From: Bolinopsis microptera
Lineage: Eukaryota > Ctenophora > Tentaculata > Lobata > Bolinopsidae
Assembly: GCF_026151205.1 (NCBI RefSeq)
Contig: NC_087082.1
Location: 2,072,001-2,136,000, forward strand
DNA: 64,000 bases
Reading direction: 5' to 3'
Shown piece by piece: positions 13,701 through 28,700 of this stretch. The notes below the pieces were generated by a model, which worked only from the letters and a program-made list of their open reading frames with translations, was not told the DNA's origin and ran no database searches. How positions within the stretch are numbered: the stretch's first letter is position 1; each line of letters starts with the position of its first letter. Both the position numbers and the translations under genes were made by a program.

Positions 13701-16700
13701 TAAACCAAACTGTAACTTTTTTTAATTTATAAACAATTTATAAAGATGCAACTTGTATACTCCCTACTAATTATTGCCTGTGCTGTGCTTGATATTGCAG
13801 ATCTTGGCTTGCAATGTCGGGTTTGGCTCATTTTAATGGCATTCTTGAACTATCGGGATTTTTGATTGCTGATTCAAATCATAAATTTCCCGAACATTAC
13901 TTGAACATGATTTTGTAGGTGTAAAACGTACTTTAATATGTTAATATGACGAATTAGTGGAAGACATATAAAAAGGAGAAAAATGTATCGCTAATAGGTT
14001 GCAGTTAACATTATTGAAAATAAGTTAACATTATTGAAAATAAGTCCTTGTATGAAATTCTACATCTGAAAGTTCGAGTTGCATAGATGAGGCCAATACC
14101 CGAGTCCATTATCCCAAGATTTATAAAATCAGGACACGAAAGAAATGACATTCTCAAAAATACAAACGCTTTTAAATGGTGACTTTGATAAGGGTTAAGC
14201 ACAGGCCAATAGAACTGGTTACGGGTCTATTGGTTACGGTGATAGCAGAACTTAAACATTTCAACAGGAGCGTGTTTCAACAAGTCAATGTCTACCTTAG
14301 TCAAGGACAGCAATTAAACCATAGGTGAAGATATTGTTTTTTTTGTAGTCTATTGACATTCGCAATGATATGAAAAGGTTTAAATATGCCGTCTATTCAG
14401 CCTCCAACCAAGGAAATATGTGGATATGTCCAATGCCCTTTTGTTTTGCCGCCTTACAATTCAAAAATGTGTTTAACAGAACAAAGAAGAACCGGTGAAT
14501 ATACCACGAAAGCCCTCAAGAAATTATTTCTCATTGACCAGACCACTTTTCCATGTTCTAATGCGTCCTACTACAGAATATAGTGATACTCATTTACGCG
14601 GATGAACATAATTATTATAATTATTATAATTATCAATTAATGGCAGACATTATTATGGGCGCAACACTTCGAAACAGTTAACTACAGTTGACTGTTTGAT
14701 TGTGTTATTACCTTATCGGACTTAGATTTGGGCTGACATTAAATGTACGGACATTAAATGTACGGACATTATATGAGCGGACATAATATGAGCGGACATT
14801 AAATTAGCGGACATAATTATGTATGCTTGTAGTTGTTACTCACTGTACGTAATATCCGAACAAATAAAGTTTGACACTAGATAATTAAAACTAGTCGGAT
14901 ACATTGAGTACACTTGACAGAGTCAGGACTAAACAGTCATAAAATATTAGACAAAATTACAAAGTGATTCGCAGGAAAATAAACGAGTATAGTAGGACAA
15001 TTCTTTTGTTCCGTGCTGTATTTCAGGGTACAATAATACGAAACGAATTAGCGCAGAAACCCTCTCTTTATTTTTTGTAGCAAGAGCATTGGCTTCAAAT
15101 TATATATTTAATAGTAGTGTTGAAAGTAATGTGAATTGCACGGTTATTAAGCTGCTTATTCAAGTGTTAGTAGGGATATTTACAATAATTTATTGACAGC
15201 GTGATTCACAGGGTATATGTACTTTACCAGAACAGAATATTATTGAACAAGAACGAATTAGTTCAAGTGAATGATTTGTCGACAGTTAAGTCCCTTAAGC
15301 GTTCTCAGATTCACAGCTAATTAAAAAGTCGGCATTATAATGTCCTTATAACTGAGATATGGTATGTCCTTATAACTGAGATATAGAGGCCGATATTGCT
15401 TCTCTTATAAGGAGATATGGTGTGATAATAGTTATAATTTTACTCTGCGTTACTGAAAGTCAGCTTAACTGTAGAATAGAAAGTTTAGTGGTATAATTAT
15501 TGTAATTACTAGTAGCAATCATCACGATACTTTTATTATATATTTATTCATGAAACCACAACGCTTAGAAACCTATGCAGCGTCAATTTGACTATTTTAT
15601 CTGCCAAGCATGGAGAAAGGGATACTGTAAAATAGAGGACTGATGCAGGACTGATTAGCTTTACGAATTTTGTATTTAACCTTTCAAAAAGTAAGCTAAC
15701 AATTTGATATAGAGTGATATTTTAGATAAAATGCCAAAGCGTTCTATCTCTTGCGGAGACGGTTCTGCTGTAGTACCACCACTGTTTCATCACGGTACTA
15801 GCGTTCTGACTTCTACCGCTGTTCTGCTGTCGGCATAGACGAGTGGGAACAATTTAAACATAATTGGTTAAACAGAATTGAGTGCCTTCAAACAATTATT
15901 TAAAAACTTATTTTCCTGTTAAAAGACCTAGAACATCATAAGAAAGGTAATGACAGAAAGTTCTTTTTCAAAGTTAGCGACAAAACTAGTGGAGTTTCAG
16001 TAATCTCGTTGATGTTTTCAAGTCGAAAAAAGGACGGTGAGTATTTAATTTGATGTGCGTGGAGACAGTGAAGTGGGGGACTACCAATGGTAGATATTTG
16101 ATTAACAGTAGTACCATTAATCAAATACCTGCTCGAAGACATGGTTAATACAATCATAGCCCAACCCACAGAGTAATGAAACTGATTTCACCCTTGGATT
16201 TGGGAGTTGAGCTTGAGTGGATTGAGAACATCGTGTGTATTCGAAATTTTTGCAATACTGACATGGTCATTAATGTTCATTTAATGGTCATTGGTGGTCA
16301 TTAATAGTCATTAATAGTCATTAATAGTCATTAATGGTCATTAATGTTCATTAATGTTGCATCCCCCAGTGAAGCAGATCAGAGAAGACTAATTAGTGAA
16401 CTACCACAAGAAACAAGCTCTAAAAGGAAATTGGAAGGTAATAGCGAAGGACAGAAGAATGGAAGAAAACAGAGTTTAAAATAAAAAATAAGAATACGTG
16501 CAGTTAGGGGTCCGGTTATTCTATCGTGGCAGTATGCCCGTACGTAGACAGTGTCTGTAGGCTGTACTTTCACTGAAAGTCTCTCAGGGTTAACTGAAAT
16601 AGTACAGAGCTGGTCGCGACATGGATCCTCGACAAGGGTCCTCGCAGGTACTATCTCGGTAGTGTAACCCTATCAATCAGTACACCTCCGGCCAGGCCCC

Positions 16701-19700
16701 TCATACTCAAATGTTGATATTATCTACATTTCTAATCACCTCACAAAACAGAAGAAAGAAGAAATTAACCTAAGATGATAAAGTCGACACTGGCCTGAAG
16801 CCAAAAGAGAGATGAGGAGGACTGAGGAGCAATGCACTCGACCAGAGCCAATAAACCCAGCTGTGACGATCAGGTAAACGAATGGTCAGTCACGTCCAGT
16901 CGTGATCCTTTGATTTAATCGCTGAGTATGCAATTGGAGAGTTGAATGGTATGGATTACTTTTTGTCTAATTGATGAGCAACTATAGCATAGTATAGTAC
17001 CATATTCACACTCGAGCCCTCATCTTGGGTATTTAAACAGATAAATAGTTAATACGAGCAATGTTTGGGTAAGATTTAAAAAGGTATTTATTTTTATTAA
17101 AACAACTATAATACTACATATTCTCTGGATTATTTTATTTACAGTGAATTATATTGTAAACTATAAACGTAAATTTACTGAAATCATGGCGTTTCTCCAA
17201 AGTTCAAAGTATAATTCGGTTAACATAATCAATATATTTATTTGTGCTAATGTTCTCGTTATCTGTTCAAAAATTGTGAATTCAAGAGTATCGCTATAAA
17301 GTTTGACGCATACCCGGTTAACATAATCAATATGTTTATTTGTGCTAGTGGCAATGCAGATAGCTAATGTTCTTGTTATCTGTTCAAAAATATCAAACTC
17401 CGTAAATTCAAAGGTATCGCTATCAAAGCGTATAGCTACACGTTAAGAAAAATGAAATATACGAAATAAGAGTGTTTAGTTCGCAGACATATACATCCGG
17501 CGTCCTTTTTTCAGTGGAGAAGAGAACCAGCCAGAGTTCTTGTAATTGATAAATGACTTCTTTGGCCTGGAATTATGTTGGGTTATTTATAAAAGTCTAG
17601 TATGTAGTAGTGTAGGCACTTGAAAAGTGGTCACTAGCCGACTACTAACCACTTTTTTAATAACAGCTCCTCAAAGTAGGTCTGCTTTAGGGACCGTGCA
17701 TAGACCGTGCAGGGACCGTGCATGGAGTGTCTTTTGTTGTTGCATAGACCGTGCAGGGACCGTGCATAGACTGTCCGGAGCTAAACGACCAACTGGCCCA
17801 AAATACGAAATTTATGAAGCGGCGCCTGGTTATTCTTTAACTTGTCCGTATTTTCTACAAGGTTCAGTAAACCCCCGATTTACCGCGCCCCGATTTACCG
17901 CAAACCCCGATTTACCGCGGCTTTTTCCTTTCTCCCAAACTCAGCGGTAAATCGATAAAATGGTGATTTTCTCAAAAAAATACGAATTGTAATTAATTTT
18001 AAAGAGCGTATTTTTAGAACACTGGTCAGAGTACTTAGTGAGCTTATGTTTGGTTCAGAAAAAAACACATTGAAGAAGTTGGGAGAATTATTTTTAAAAC
18101 AGCTGTAACCATTATATCGTATTTATAACTTTATAACCTCAAGCTGTCATGGGAAAGCATATTCCGCTGAAATGTGACAAAGCTGTACAACATCTTCAGG
18201 CGTGTAAGTTGTAACAGAGCAGTTGTTCAAACGCGGGGTATTACCCCTAGGAGACGATATACTTACTTTAGGTTACTTTAGGTAGGTTCGGCAGGGATCG
18301 CTTCTGGACAACAGTATCAAGTACGTCCTCCAATCACTCCTGGCTTAGATCTTTTTGTAGAGTCCATTCCAGAAGAGAATTATTTGTGATGGCGGTATAC
18401 CCTTTTGTGGGCGGGGTGTCCGGGAAGCCTTTCAGGAATTTAGCAAGGGAGGATTTGAAAGTTTCCAAGACTTGGATTGTGTTAACTTCCTTGGGGAGCA
18501 GGTTCCATAGTTTGGCTGCTTTTACTCCAAAAGAGTTTTCATAATGGGTCGAGATTGAGCATTGTGCCTTTTTGTTAAATGCAGGCACAGTGGCCTTTAC
18601 ACCGTGTCGGGAGCTTTCCTTGAACTGCATGTTGATGTCGTTCGGAGCTAATCCATTCATCATCTTCCATGTATGGATTATGATGTATCGTTCTCTGCGT
18701 CTCTGTAATGAGAGAAGATTCAGGTTCTGCAGGCGTTCCCAGTAATCAAGGTTCTGGCAGCCACTGATTCGACGAGTGTAGTGTCGTTGGATGCTTTCAA
18801 TAGCTTCTATATCGCTGATCTTGTCAGGGTTCCACACCGGGCAGCAGTATTCGAGTTTGCTTCTCACCATGGTTTTGTAGAGTGTGAGCATGAGGAAGCG
18901 TGACCTATCTCTGAATACACTAAGGACCCATGACGTCATCGTCCTTGCTGTTTTAGCCATCTGCTGTATGTGAGAAGACCAGGAGCAGTCATTTGACAGG
19001 AGAACCCCTAGGTCCCTCACAGTTTTGGCTGGGTCAATAGTTCTTCCATTTGTTAAATTGTAACAGGAATATTGACTGGTGAAGGGCAATTCTCTTAACA
19101 GTAATGAATTGTTCAAGCTGTAATTCAATATTTCGAATTTGGCCTCATTTAGTTGCATGTTGTTCTTCAGGGCCCAATATGGATTTGTAACCAAATTATT
19201 CTCCAATCCCTAGGTTACGCTGCATTTGTATGGCAGCATAGAATAGACGAAGCCCAGTACATGAAGACAGAGATGCAGGCAATTCAGAAACTAGTATCAT
19301 AATACCAAGAGGACTCACTAGCCGGCTAATGAACACTTTATGGTTATTAGGCGGTCACTAGCCGGCTACTAGCAACACAAATGCTAGTAGTCACTAAAAT
19401 TAAAAGTAGCTACTAGGTGGCCAGTGATCATTTTTTTTATTTAGAGAGGCTGGGCCAAGATAGCCCACGAGAGGATAGCATTGAGATGCTCTGCCTACCT
19501 CTGGGGTATGATCATGGTCAATTATATTTGATATTCGATTAAAAATAGTAATCTGGTGCCATTGGTTTGCACCGTAGTCCGTTCTGTCCACTCTCTTTGA
19601 AAAGTTCCGCCGTACCGTTCTTCTCAGTAGTGTCCGGTCGCCATCTACAATGAGAAATGTAGTTCGAAAATTCGTAGCAATTTGGGGCGCCTACAACAAT

Positions 19701-22700
19701 TTTATTGTCTTAAAAAGGGTCAGGTCTTAAAAAGGGTCAGGTCTTAAAAAGGGTCAGGTCTTAAAAAGGGTCAGGTCATTTTTTTGGTGCCCCCCACTGG
19801 AACATTGTCTATCTACACTCTACAGCCAGAGATACAATTTTACCACGCTAAGTTTGATATCGTGAACACCCTCGTCCCTACTGTTCCTCCGTTGTAAGCG
19901 GTGTCAGAGGTGTTACATCGCCCCACAGAAAACACATAGTGAACTATGTACGCAATTACTTGGACCCAATACATCGAATTAATCTAAATCCATAAATTTA
20001 TGAAAAACTATTTAATAACAAACAAATCTTTTTTTTCAGAAAAATTTTACTTTAATTATATGTATCATATTACGTATAGTAATGTAACAGAAATCATACG
20101 AAGTTTTATTGATATACACCACACTAGAAATAACAGTCCACTACAAAAAATCACTTCAATAGTACATATCATATACGAATCATAGGAAGATTTATTGATA
20201 TATTACACACATTTATTGATATATTACACACTAAAAATGAATATACACTACCAACAGTCAACACTACCAAAAAAAGGATCGGTGCAGATTGCAGTGGGCC
20301 ATCGGTAACAGGAGAGATATGCCTCCCCCTAGAAATCCTTTTACTAATATAACATAAGAAACTGTGTAATTTAGTCCCTGAAGTCGGCCCGGATTCAAAT
20401 CTTAAGCATTCAAATGTCTTCACGAGCGTGTTAAATCATTTTACACTCTAACTTCGAGATTTAAAAACTGTTGAAATCAACTTAAATCTATGTACTTTTG
20501 AAAGCTGAATCACCCCCAGTCCTCTATCTACTTATTACTTAACTTCTGACATGGAGAGTACTAAGATAACATTTATTGCACTGATCACTAACGCAGTGAT
20601 GATAACATATGACATAGGTGTAAAGGCGACCATGGCCGTACCAAGCATCCCGAAAGCCACGCCAATAGCTGTCGAAATTCCTGACCCTAGTGCAAATTTC
20701 TCTGTTCCGAAGTAATCAATATCAGCAAAGATGTAACTGATAGTCATTACGGAGAACCCGTACAAGAATTTTACCATGAAATTGCTCACAACAACGACAA
20801 AAAGGCTTTCCTTCGCTAGCATCATCACTGTAAAAGCAATCACGTTTAACAATGCGACTATCACCTGTAACTTGCGGAAACTGAGCATATCTCCGATAAA
20901 GTGCCTGAATAACTTTCCAAATAAGGATGCTGAAGTAACAGTGCCCAATAACAACAAATCCGCTCCCTGAGTCACTGTCACCGAACAGTCACTGTTTGGT
21001 TCAGCGTTTTCTATTTTGAGCATCTGGATTAAGGTTGGAACGAGAAGGATTGTAAGCCAGCCTTGGAATACATTCGTCCCATCCAATAGCCCGAGTTTAA
21101 TGATTCTGGCAATAAAATTGGGAGGAACGTCCATTGTTCCTTCTGGTATATCCTGGTTTTGCTCGTTCATTGTTCCTTCTGGTACTTCCTGGTTTTGCTC
21201 GTCTGGCAGTTCTGATGTCTCTAGATAGCTGAAGTGGAGCATGAAAATGGGTGGTATGAATAAAGGTATTGAGGTGAGAAGTACAAAGATCCTCCAATTG
21301 ATTAAATCTAGCAGGAGATATCCTAAACCAGCTGACCAGACTCCACCGATAGCGTACATTACAGCCGAAATCATCAATAGATCGTGTAGAATCGCCTTTT
21401 CGGAAGCCAGCTCAGCTATCATGACATAAATAGTTGAATTGCCGAGTCCTATACAAATGCCAATGAGGGCTCTAGAAAGAAGGAGCGAGTTGTAGTCAGC
21501 AACTATAGCACAGTCCACAGTGCTTAGAACGCTTAGATAGAGGGAGAACAGCATCAACTCCTGTCTTCCAAACCAGTCTGAAAGTGGTCCGGAAATGGCT
21601 AGAGTCACAGCTAATGTGATGTAAAGTATACAATCCAATGTTCCTTCCTGCCACTCAGACAGTTCAGTGACACAGGATATTTGCTGAGTTATCACTCCAG
21701 GCAAATATGTTTCCACTCCGTGTCCAAGATTGATCAGAGCACCAAACACTGCTAATAACTTATCCGTACGTGTCCAGAACGGCTTCCGTTCAACCAAACG
21801 TGTTTCCTCCGTTTCATCGCTCTTATTTAGAGCGTCCGAGTTGGTCATCTAATTGTTGGGTATCTTTTTAATCTACAGAGTGAATGCACATTACGCAAGT
21901 AGAGATATAAAGCAAAAAGGAAATAGTAAAGACAAGATGTTGGTTCTCATTATCGACAACAAGCAGTTATACTAATACCACGTTCAGTGTAAATCATGTG
22001 AATTGTTTTAATTAGGGATCCTCTGATTGGTAACCGATCGGCTAATACGTCATCGACAAAAAAGAGCAAAACCTTAAAGGCTATTGGAAATGTTCAGACT
22101 TCAGAGTTCCAGAAACGATTATATATTTGACTATAGCAATAAAAAGCTCAAAAATCAATATACCTATTGGATTTTTTTCAACAAAATGATGTTTACCTCT
22201 GCACTTGTCCCAAATTAAATTCATAATATCGCAAACGTTATCAGTATCAATAAATACTAATTGCGCTGAGGAAATTGATCTTCAATAAAGTATTATACCT
22301 ATGGACAACAGCTGGTATAAGGTATTTCAGGAATTTGTTGGATTATATTATAGTCTCCTCCAACACCAGTCTTGCTTTAAGGGCAATTATTCAACAAAGG
22401 CAAATAGAAACAATTATAGCTTCAGTATAAGATATTTCAGGAATTTGTTGGATTCTATTATAGTCTCCTCCAACACCAATCTTGCTTTAAGGGCAATTAT
22501 TCAACAAAGGCAATTAGAAACAATTGTTTCGGTAGCATTCCAACACGTTTTGGTGACTGGAAAAAACCTTGGGAGAGGATGGATGAGCGGGAAAGAGAGA
22601 GGGAGGTTATGCTGAGAGTGAAGGAGAACATTGAAATAGAGAGGGAGGTGCAAGTAGGTTCTCTGGAGATGCAGAGCAGGTGGGGTGAGTGGAGAGAGCT

Positions 22701-25700
22701 CGTAATGAAGACGGATTTGAGCTGGCATACACTTTTTAAGTATGGTGACTCACTTATTGGGTTCATGCTAAGTGCTGTGTACGGCACCCTCTTAACCCCC
22801 TCTATGGTTTCCAAGTGGAGTGAAGATGAGGATGGGAAGTGCAAGTTATGTGAGGAGAGGATGGGCACCATTCAGCACATTTTGGCTGGGTGTAAGGTGG
22901 CCCTTAGTCAAGGAAGGTATAGATGGTGGCACGACAAGGTTCTGAAGCAGATATCTGAACAGGTTGTCTTCCATTGTGATCGCCGAGTGAACACTTATAA
23001 GAACAAGGCCGGCGATGGAAGACAGTTCATTGATTTTGTTCCTGCTGGGAGGAGAAAAGCAGGTAAAGACGACCGGAAGGAGAGTCGTGGTTTCGGGATC
23101 CTGAGTGGGTATCGGGATTGGATAGTGCTGTCAGACCTTGAGGGGCAGCTTAAGTTTCCCAGTGAGATTGTGGAAACACGGCTGAGGCCGGACCTTGTGA
23201 TATTCTCAAGGTCAGCAAAGACAGTTATTTGGTGGGAGCTAACAGTACCATCTGAAGAGCGGATCGCTGAATCGCACGAGTACAAACTCGACCGATACAG
23301 TGGTCTGCTGGCTGAGATTCAGGCGAAAGGTTGGTGCTGTTATAATGCCGCAGTCGAAGTTGGAGCTAGGGGAGTGGTTGCGCAGAGTTTGGAGAGAGCT
23401 GCGAGGAGGATTGGTTTTAGGGGAAGAGAGCTGAAGAAGCTGGTACGGGACAGTGGGAAAGAGGCAGCCCACTGTTCCAGATGGATTTACTTGTTATCGA
23501 GAAAGAGGGAGTGGGAGTTCAGGAAGGTCGAAGCTTGAGAGTTCACTATAACATCTAAAGGTACCATAAACGTTATCTCGTCGCCAATTGCGAGCTCTAA
23601 CGGGTCTCCTCAAGTGACTCTCGGATCAGATGGTGGTTCAAGGGTGGACTGCTGGGGCGCCTGACAGGAAACCGTATTGCGATTAAAGCCCCGAAACGGT
23701 GTCAGGTTGGTAACTGATGATTCTGATCCATGCTCCTGTGAGTTTGCTGTTGTATCTCAACTCGCTAAACTGAGGCATCTCCGCATCTTGGGTGAATATG
23801 CGTACATCTTCATACTAAACCCAGGTGTGGCATGTGTCAGTGAATACGGGCGAGCGGATGCAATAGCGAAGGTGGTGTGGCAAGGCCTAAAAGACACAGA
23901 CAGATAGTTGTCAGCTCGCTGACTGTAAGGGAGAAGGTATATCCGTATTTCGCTGCTACTGATGCAGTCCTTGATCTGGCAATCAAGGCTTCTCTGTTTT
24001 TCGTCTAACTATGTACCGTTGGGCTTGTGGAACCCGTAAGGGGGACATACATAGGTTAGAATGGTTTTGTGCACCAAGAGGAGTGAGGGAATGAGGGTTG
24101 AAGAGAGAGAGCTTGAGAGTTGTTAGGGTGGTTAGGATCAGTAGGTGGAGTGTTTGGTTGGAGCCTTCTGTTTTTGCTGTATAGCATTTTAGTCACTCCG
24201 CAGTTTATTAACTGTGTCTCAACTCTAAGGGCAATTATTCAACAAAGGCAAATAGAAACAATTATAGCTTCAGTATAAGATATTTCAGGAATTTGTTGGA
24301 TTCTATTATAGTCTCCTCCAACACCAATCTTGCTTTAAGGGCAATTATTCAACAAAGGCAATTAGAAACAATTGTAGCGGTAGCATTCCAACACGTTTTG
24401 ATACAGTTTCTCAAACAAACTGTATCAACAAATAATCAAGCGGGCGTTATTCTGATTAATCCCGCTGTTTTCCCCCGCTCAATATTAATAAATAATCCCT
24501 GCACAGTTTCTATAATCCCTCCCGATATTCGCTCAACCCGGTTTAGGTATAACATGTATTATATGTATAAGTATATTAACAGATATTAATTCGTCTGTCT
24601 CTGAATAAGGCTAGTTTTAATCTTATTCTTCCCACTAGAATCTGCTCGGCGCATTGTTAATATTCTGATATGTCACGTGTCCTGATGACGCGTATCACGT
24701 GACCTACTACGACGCGCATTTGTCAAAAATATTACATGACCTCACTGGCCACTAGCTGGAACTTCAAGATTGGTCACTGCCCAGCTGATGGCTATATACT
24801 AGCTATTAGGCGGTGACTAAGCGGGTTGTGGGGAAACGAAATACAGCAGATGAGCTGGCGAAGCTTGGCACAACCAGTAAATCCATTTTCAAATTTTTAA
24901 TTTCACAATCTTACATCAGAATCCTGATCAACGACTAAGTCACCAGACTGAATCAGGGAACTGATGGTTAACTAATGGTTCCAAACACACCAAAATGACA
25001 CTCGGCTGCAATCACGTCTTGGACAGTGCCCGACTATTGCCCAAATAAGAGGGCAATGTTTCCAGGACCTCTCAGTCAATGAAATATTTGACAACTAGCA
25101 TATCACCACTATTGTCAATTTCGCAAACCGCACCAAATGCCTAATTGTGCCCGAGGACCTGGACCAGACCGGTGTGACATTTAGCGACTACTCACATGTT
25201 GTCTTAGTTTATCTTTCTATCCTCTCGTGGGCCATCCAGGCCCAGCCTCTCTTTGAGAAAATCTAAAAAATAATATCTGGTCCCTTTTTGGCCCAATTAT
25301 GCAGAACCATCTAAAAATGCCCAAGACCCCGATTTAAGGTGCTCTACTTGTAGCCAGTGGTCCCCTGAACTTGTATTTGAATTTTCATCGAGAATGGACT
25401 AAAATGGCTAGTTATGAACCAAAAACCATATCCCCATATTTGGGAATATGCACCAAATTTGATATATTTTGGGCCATAAATTGGTCAAGTATCAATATCT
25501 TTGAACAAGACTAACTTTACATGAAAGGTAAATCTAATCCATACATTATTGGCCTTTAAAGAAATTAAGCGGCCAAAATTTGGATCGAGATAATATAGGT
25601 ATATTAAAATATATTAAAGTATATTAAAGTCTATATAGTATATTAAAGTATATTAAAGTATATTTAAGTATATCAAAGTATATCCCCGGGTAAAAATTGG

Positions 25701-28700
25701 GGAAAAAACCTACATTTTAATACACTTTAATATAATTGGTCCCCCCCCCCCCCCCCCCCCCCCCCAATAGCTCAACTAGTAAGTGGGCGCCATGATATCA
25801 GTTTGTATTTGGCACGGAGCATGAGGTCTGCGTATACATATGACGGACTATCATTGTCAGAGGCACTATTTGGGGGCGAGATCGCATAATTTGCCTAATA
25901 TTCTCTATATCAACTTGATTTTGCAATAAAAATTAAGAAAGATGCGGGGTGGCATGAATTTCAAACATCTACCGCACTCTCTTAACTCTAAACTCTAAAC
26001 TCTAAACTCTAAACTTATTCACAAATTAAATTCATAATATCGCAAACGTTATCAGTATCAATAAATACTAATTGCGCTGAGGAAATTGATCTTCAATAAA
26101 GTATTATACCTATGGACAACAGCTGGTATAAGGTATTTCAGGAATTTGTTGGATTATATTATAGTCTCCTCCAACACCAATCTTGCTTTAAGGGCAATTA
26201 TTCAACAAAGGCAAATAGAAACAATTATAGGTTCAGTATAAGGTATTTCAGGAATTTGTTGGATTCTATTATAGTCTCCTCCAACACCAATCTTGCTTTA
26301 AAGACAATTAAGCAACAAAGGCAATTATAAACAATTGTAGCGGTAGCATTCCAAACACGTTTTGATACAGTTTCTCAAACAAACTGTATCAACAAATAAT
26401 CAAGCGGGCGTTATTCTGATTAATCCCGCTGTTTTTCCACGCTCAATATTAATAAATAATCCCTGCACAGTTTCTATAATCCCTCCCGATATTCGCTCAA
26501 CCCGGTTTAGTTATAAGTATATTAATAGATATTAATTCGTCTGTCTCTGAATAAGGCTAGTTTTAATCTTATTCTTCCCACTAGAATCTGCTCGGCGCAT
26601 TGTTAATATTCTGATATGTCACGTGTCCTGATGACGCGTATCACGTGACCTACTACGACGCGCATTTGTCAAAAATATTACATGACCTCACTGGCCACTA
26701 GCTGGAACTTCAAGATTGGTCACTGCCCAGCTGATGGCTATAATTATATACTAGCTATTAGGCGGTGACTAAGCGGGTTGTGGGGAAACGAAAAAGCAGA
26801 TGAGCTGGCGAAGCTTGGCACAACCAGTAAATCCATTTTCAAGTTTTCAATTTCACAATCTTACATCAGACGCCTAATCAACGACTAAGTCACCAGACAG
26901 AATCAGGGAACTGATGGTTAAATTGGTACCAAACACACCAAAATGACACTCGGCTGCAAACACGTCTTGGACAGTGCCCGACTATTGCCCAAATAAGAGG
27001 GCAATGTTTCCAGGACCTCTCAGTCAATGAAATATTTGACAACTAGCATATCACCACTATTGTCAATTTCGCAACCCGCACCAAATGCCTAATTGTGCCC
27101 GAGGACCTGGACCAGACCGGTGTGACATTTAGCGACTACTCACATGTTGTCTTAGTTCATCTTTCTATCCTCTCGTGGGCCATCCAGGCCCAGCCTCTCT
27201 TTGAGAAAATCTAAAAAATAAGCGGTCTGTAGCTAGCTGGATATTCCACAAAACATTCCCCAATCGTGCAGAGCAGCCGCGCCCATATCTGGTCCCTTTT
27301 TGGCCCAATTATGCAGAACCATCTAAAAATGCCCAAGACCCCGATTTAAGATGCTCTGCTTGTATTTGAATTTTCATCGAGAATGGACTAAAATGGCTTA
27401 ATTATGAACCAAAAACCATATTTAATATATTTTGGCCCATAAATTGGTCAAGTATCAATATCTTCGAACAAGACTAACTTTACATGAAAGGTAAATCTAA
27501 TCTATACATTATTGGCCTTTAAAGAAATTAAGATCGAGATAATATAGGTATATTAAAGTATATTAAAGTATATTAAAGTCTATAAAGTATATTAAAGTAT
27601 ATTAAAGTATATTTTTTTATCTAAAACTTTTCAAACAATACATAATTATACAGAATTGAATGCTTCTAAATAAACCCAGTTATAAAAGGAAAAAACCGAT
27701 ATAGCCCTAATTTTCACTTTCCCAGAATATCGAAACCCAAATTATGTATTGAAAGAGGGGTAACCAAAACACGGTAGTGTGCAGTAATACCACACCCGCA
27801 ATAACATTGGGCCCTAGCAACAATTAATTAATCAATGAATCAAAACATATAATATTGTACTTATAGAAAATATAAAACTCTCAAGGCTCCTTCTCCGAGC
27901 TAATGACTCTAAAGTTCCTGATTACGTGAACTTTGTCCGGCTCTGCTGTCCTTTTATTGAGTAGCTGGACGACAACATTCTTGTAGGCTATTCTGTCTGC
28001 AGCTGATCTATCAGGAGTAATGTAAACAAAACTAAACCCCTCTACATGTCTTAATAACTTAGTCTTGCTCAAGATGGTACGAGCTTGATCTGAGCTTGAC
28101 AAAGTGAATTTAACTGGTCTGACTCGTTCACTGGTGTCCTTTCCAACTCTATTACATCTCAAAATTTTTGGTTTTTCGTTGAGATGGTCCAACAAAATAC
28201 CAGATACCTTAGCATCCAGGTTCTCCTCAGTCTCTGGAATCCCAAAGATAATCAGACTTTTACTTCGATCTTCTTCTAGGGCAACCCTTTTCACTGCAGC
28301 TTGGATTTTCTTCGGTGCAAAGGCGTTTTTGCACGTGTTTTTCAACAGAGACGAAAAGGTCTTAATCTCTTTCTGAGCTGCACTTTTCACAGTTCCAATC
28401 TCGTCATCCTTCTTCAAGGCTAACTTCTCCTGCAGATCACTGATTTTTGCCATATCTTCTTCTTGCTTAGAGAGTAACTTCTCTTGTAGTTCTATGATCT
28501 TAGTCGCATCTTCTATTTTTTCTTTCCTGAACACCCTGTTGTCGTCAGCTGTTTCTGTGGCAGATTGTAACAATGGACCACAATAATCGTTCAGCAAACA
28601 GCACACTGTCTCTAGCCATTCTGATAACCTTAAAGTATATCCCCGGGTAAAAATTGGGTAAAAATTGGGGAAAAAACATACATTTTAATACACTTTAATA

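Larger units (their letters stand above)
12323..18240. other. Intronic stretch with microsatellite-like arrays, no gene seen
   Basis: AT-rich sequence without supported coding regions. It includes a duplicated GTCCTTATAACTGAGATAT at about 15340-15385, a 14710-14815 block of GCGGACATTAAAT-like units, a decamer array at 16259-16355, repeated GACCGTGCA units at 17690-17775 and a pogo-like fragment at 17869-17955. Confidence 0.45.
22213..26019. repeat. Tandem segmental duplication, copy 1 (interrupted by a retroelement)
   Basis: The segment begins AAATTAAATTCATAATATCG and ends in an array of CTCTAAA heptamers. The same succession of landmarks recurs in 26028-28862: GGTATTTCAGGAATTTGTTG repeated internally, the CACGTGTCCTGATGACGCG block, TATATTAAAG units, a poly-C run, and the CTCTAAA array. 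Copy 1 also contains the 1.67-kb insertion at 22553-24225. The two copies differ by many substitutions and several indels. Confidence 0.85.

Noticed and set aside
22301-22615. Short repetitive frame ([12 protein letters not shown]) found again at 26112
   Set aside because: It lies in the segmental duplication's internal tandem repeats, is short, and the second copy has a different ending.
25979-26017. CTCTAAA heptamer array as interstitial telomere
   Set aside because: Only about five units, also present in the duplicated copy at 28838-28862, and the unit differs from the usual animal TTAGGG; better treated as part of the duplicated repeat.
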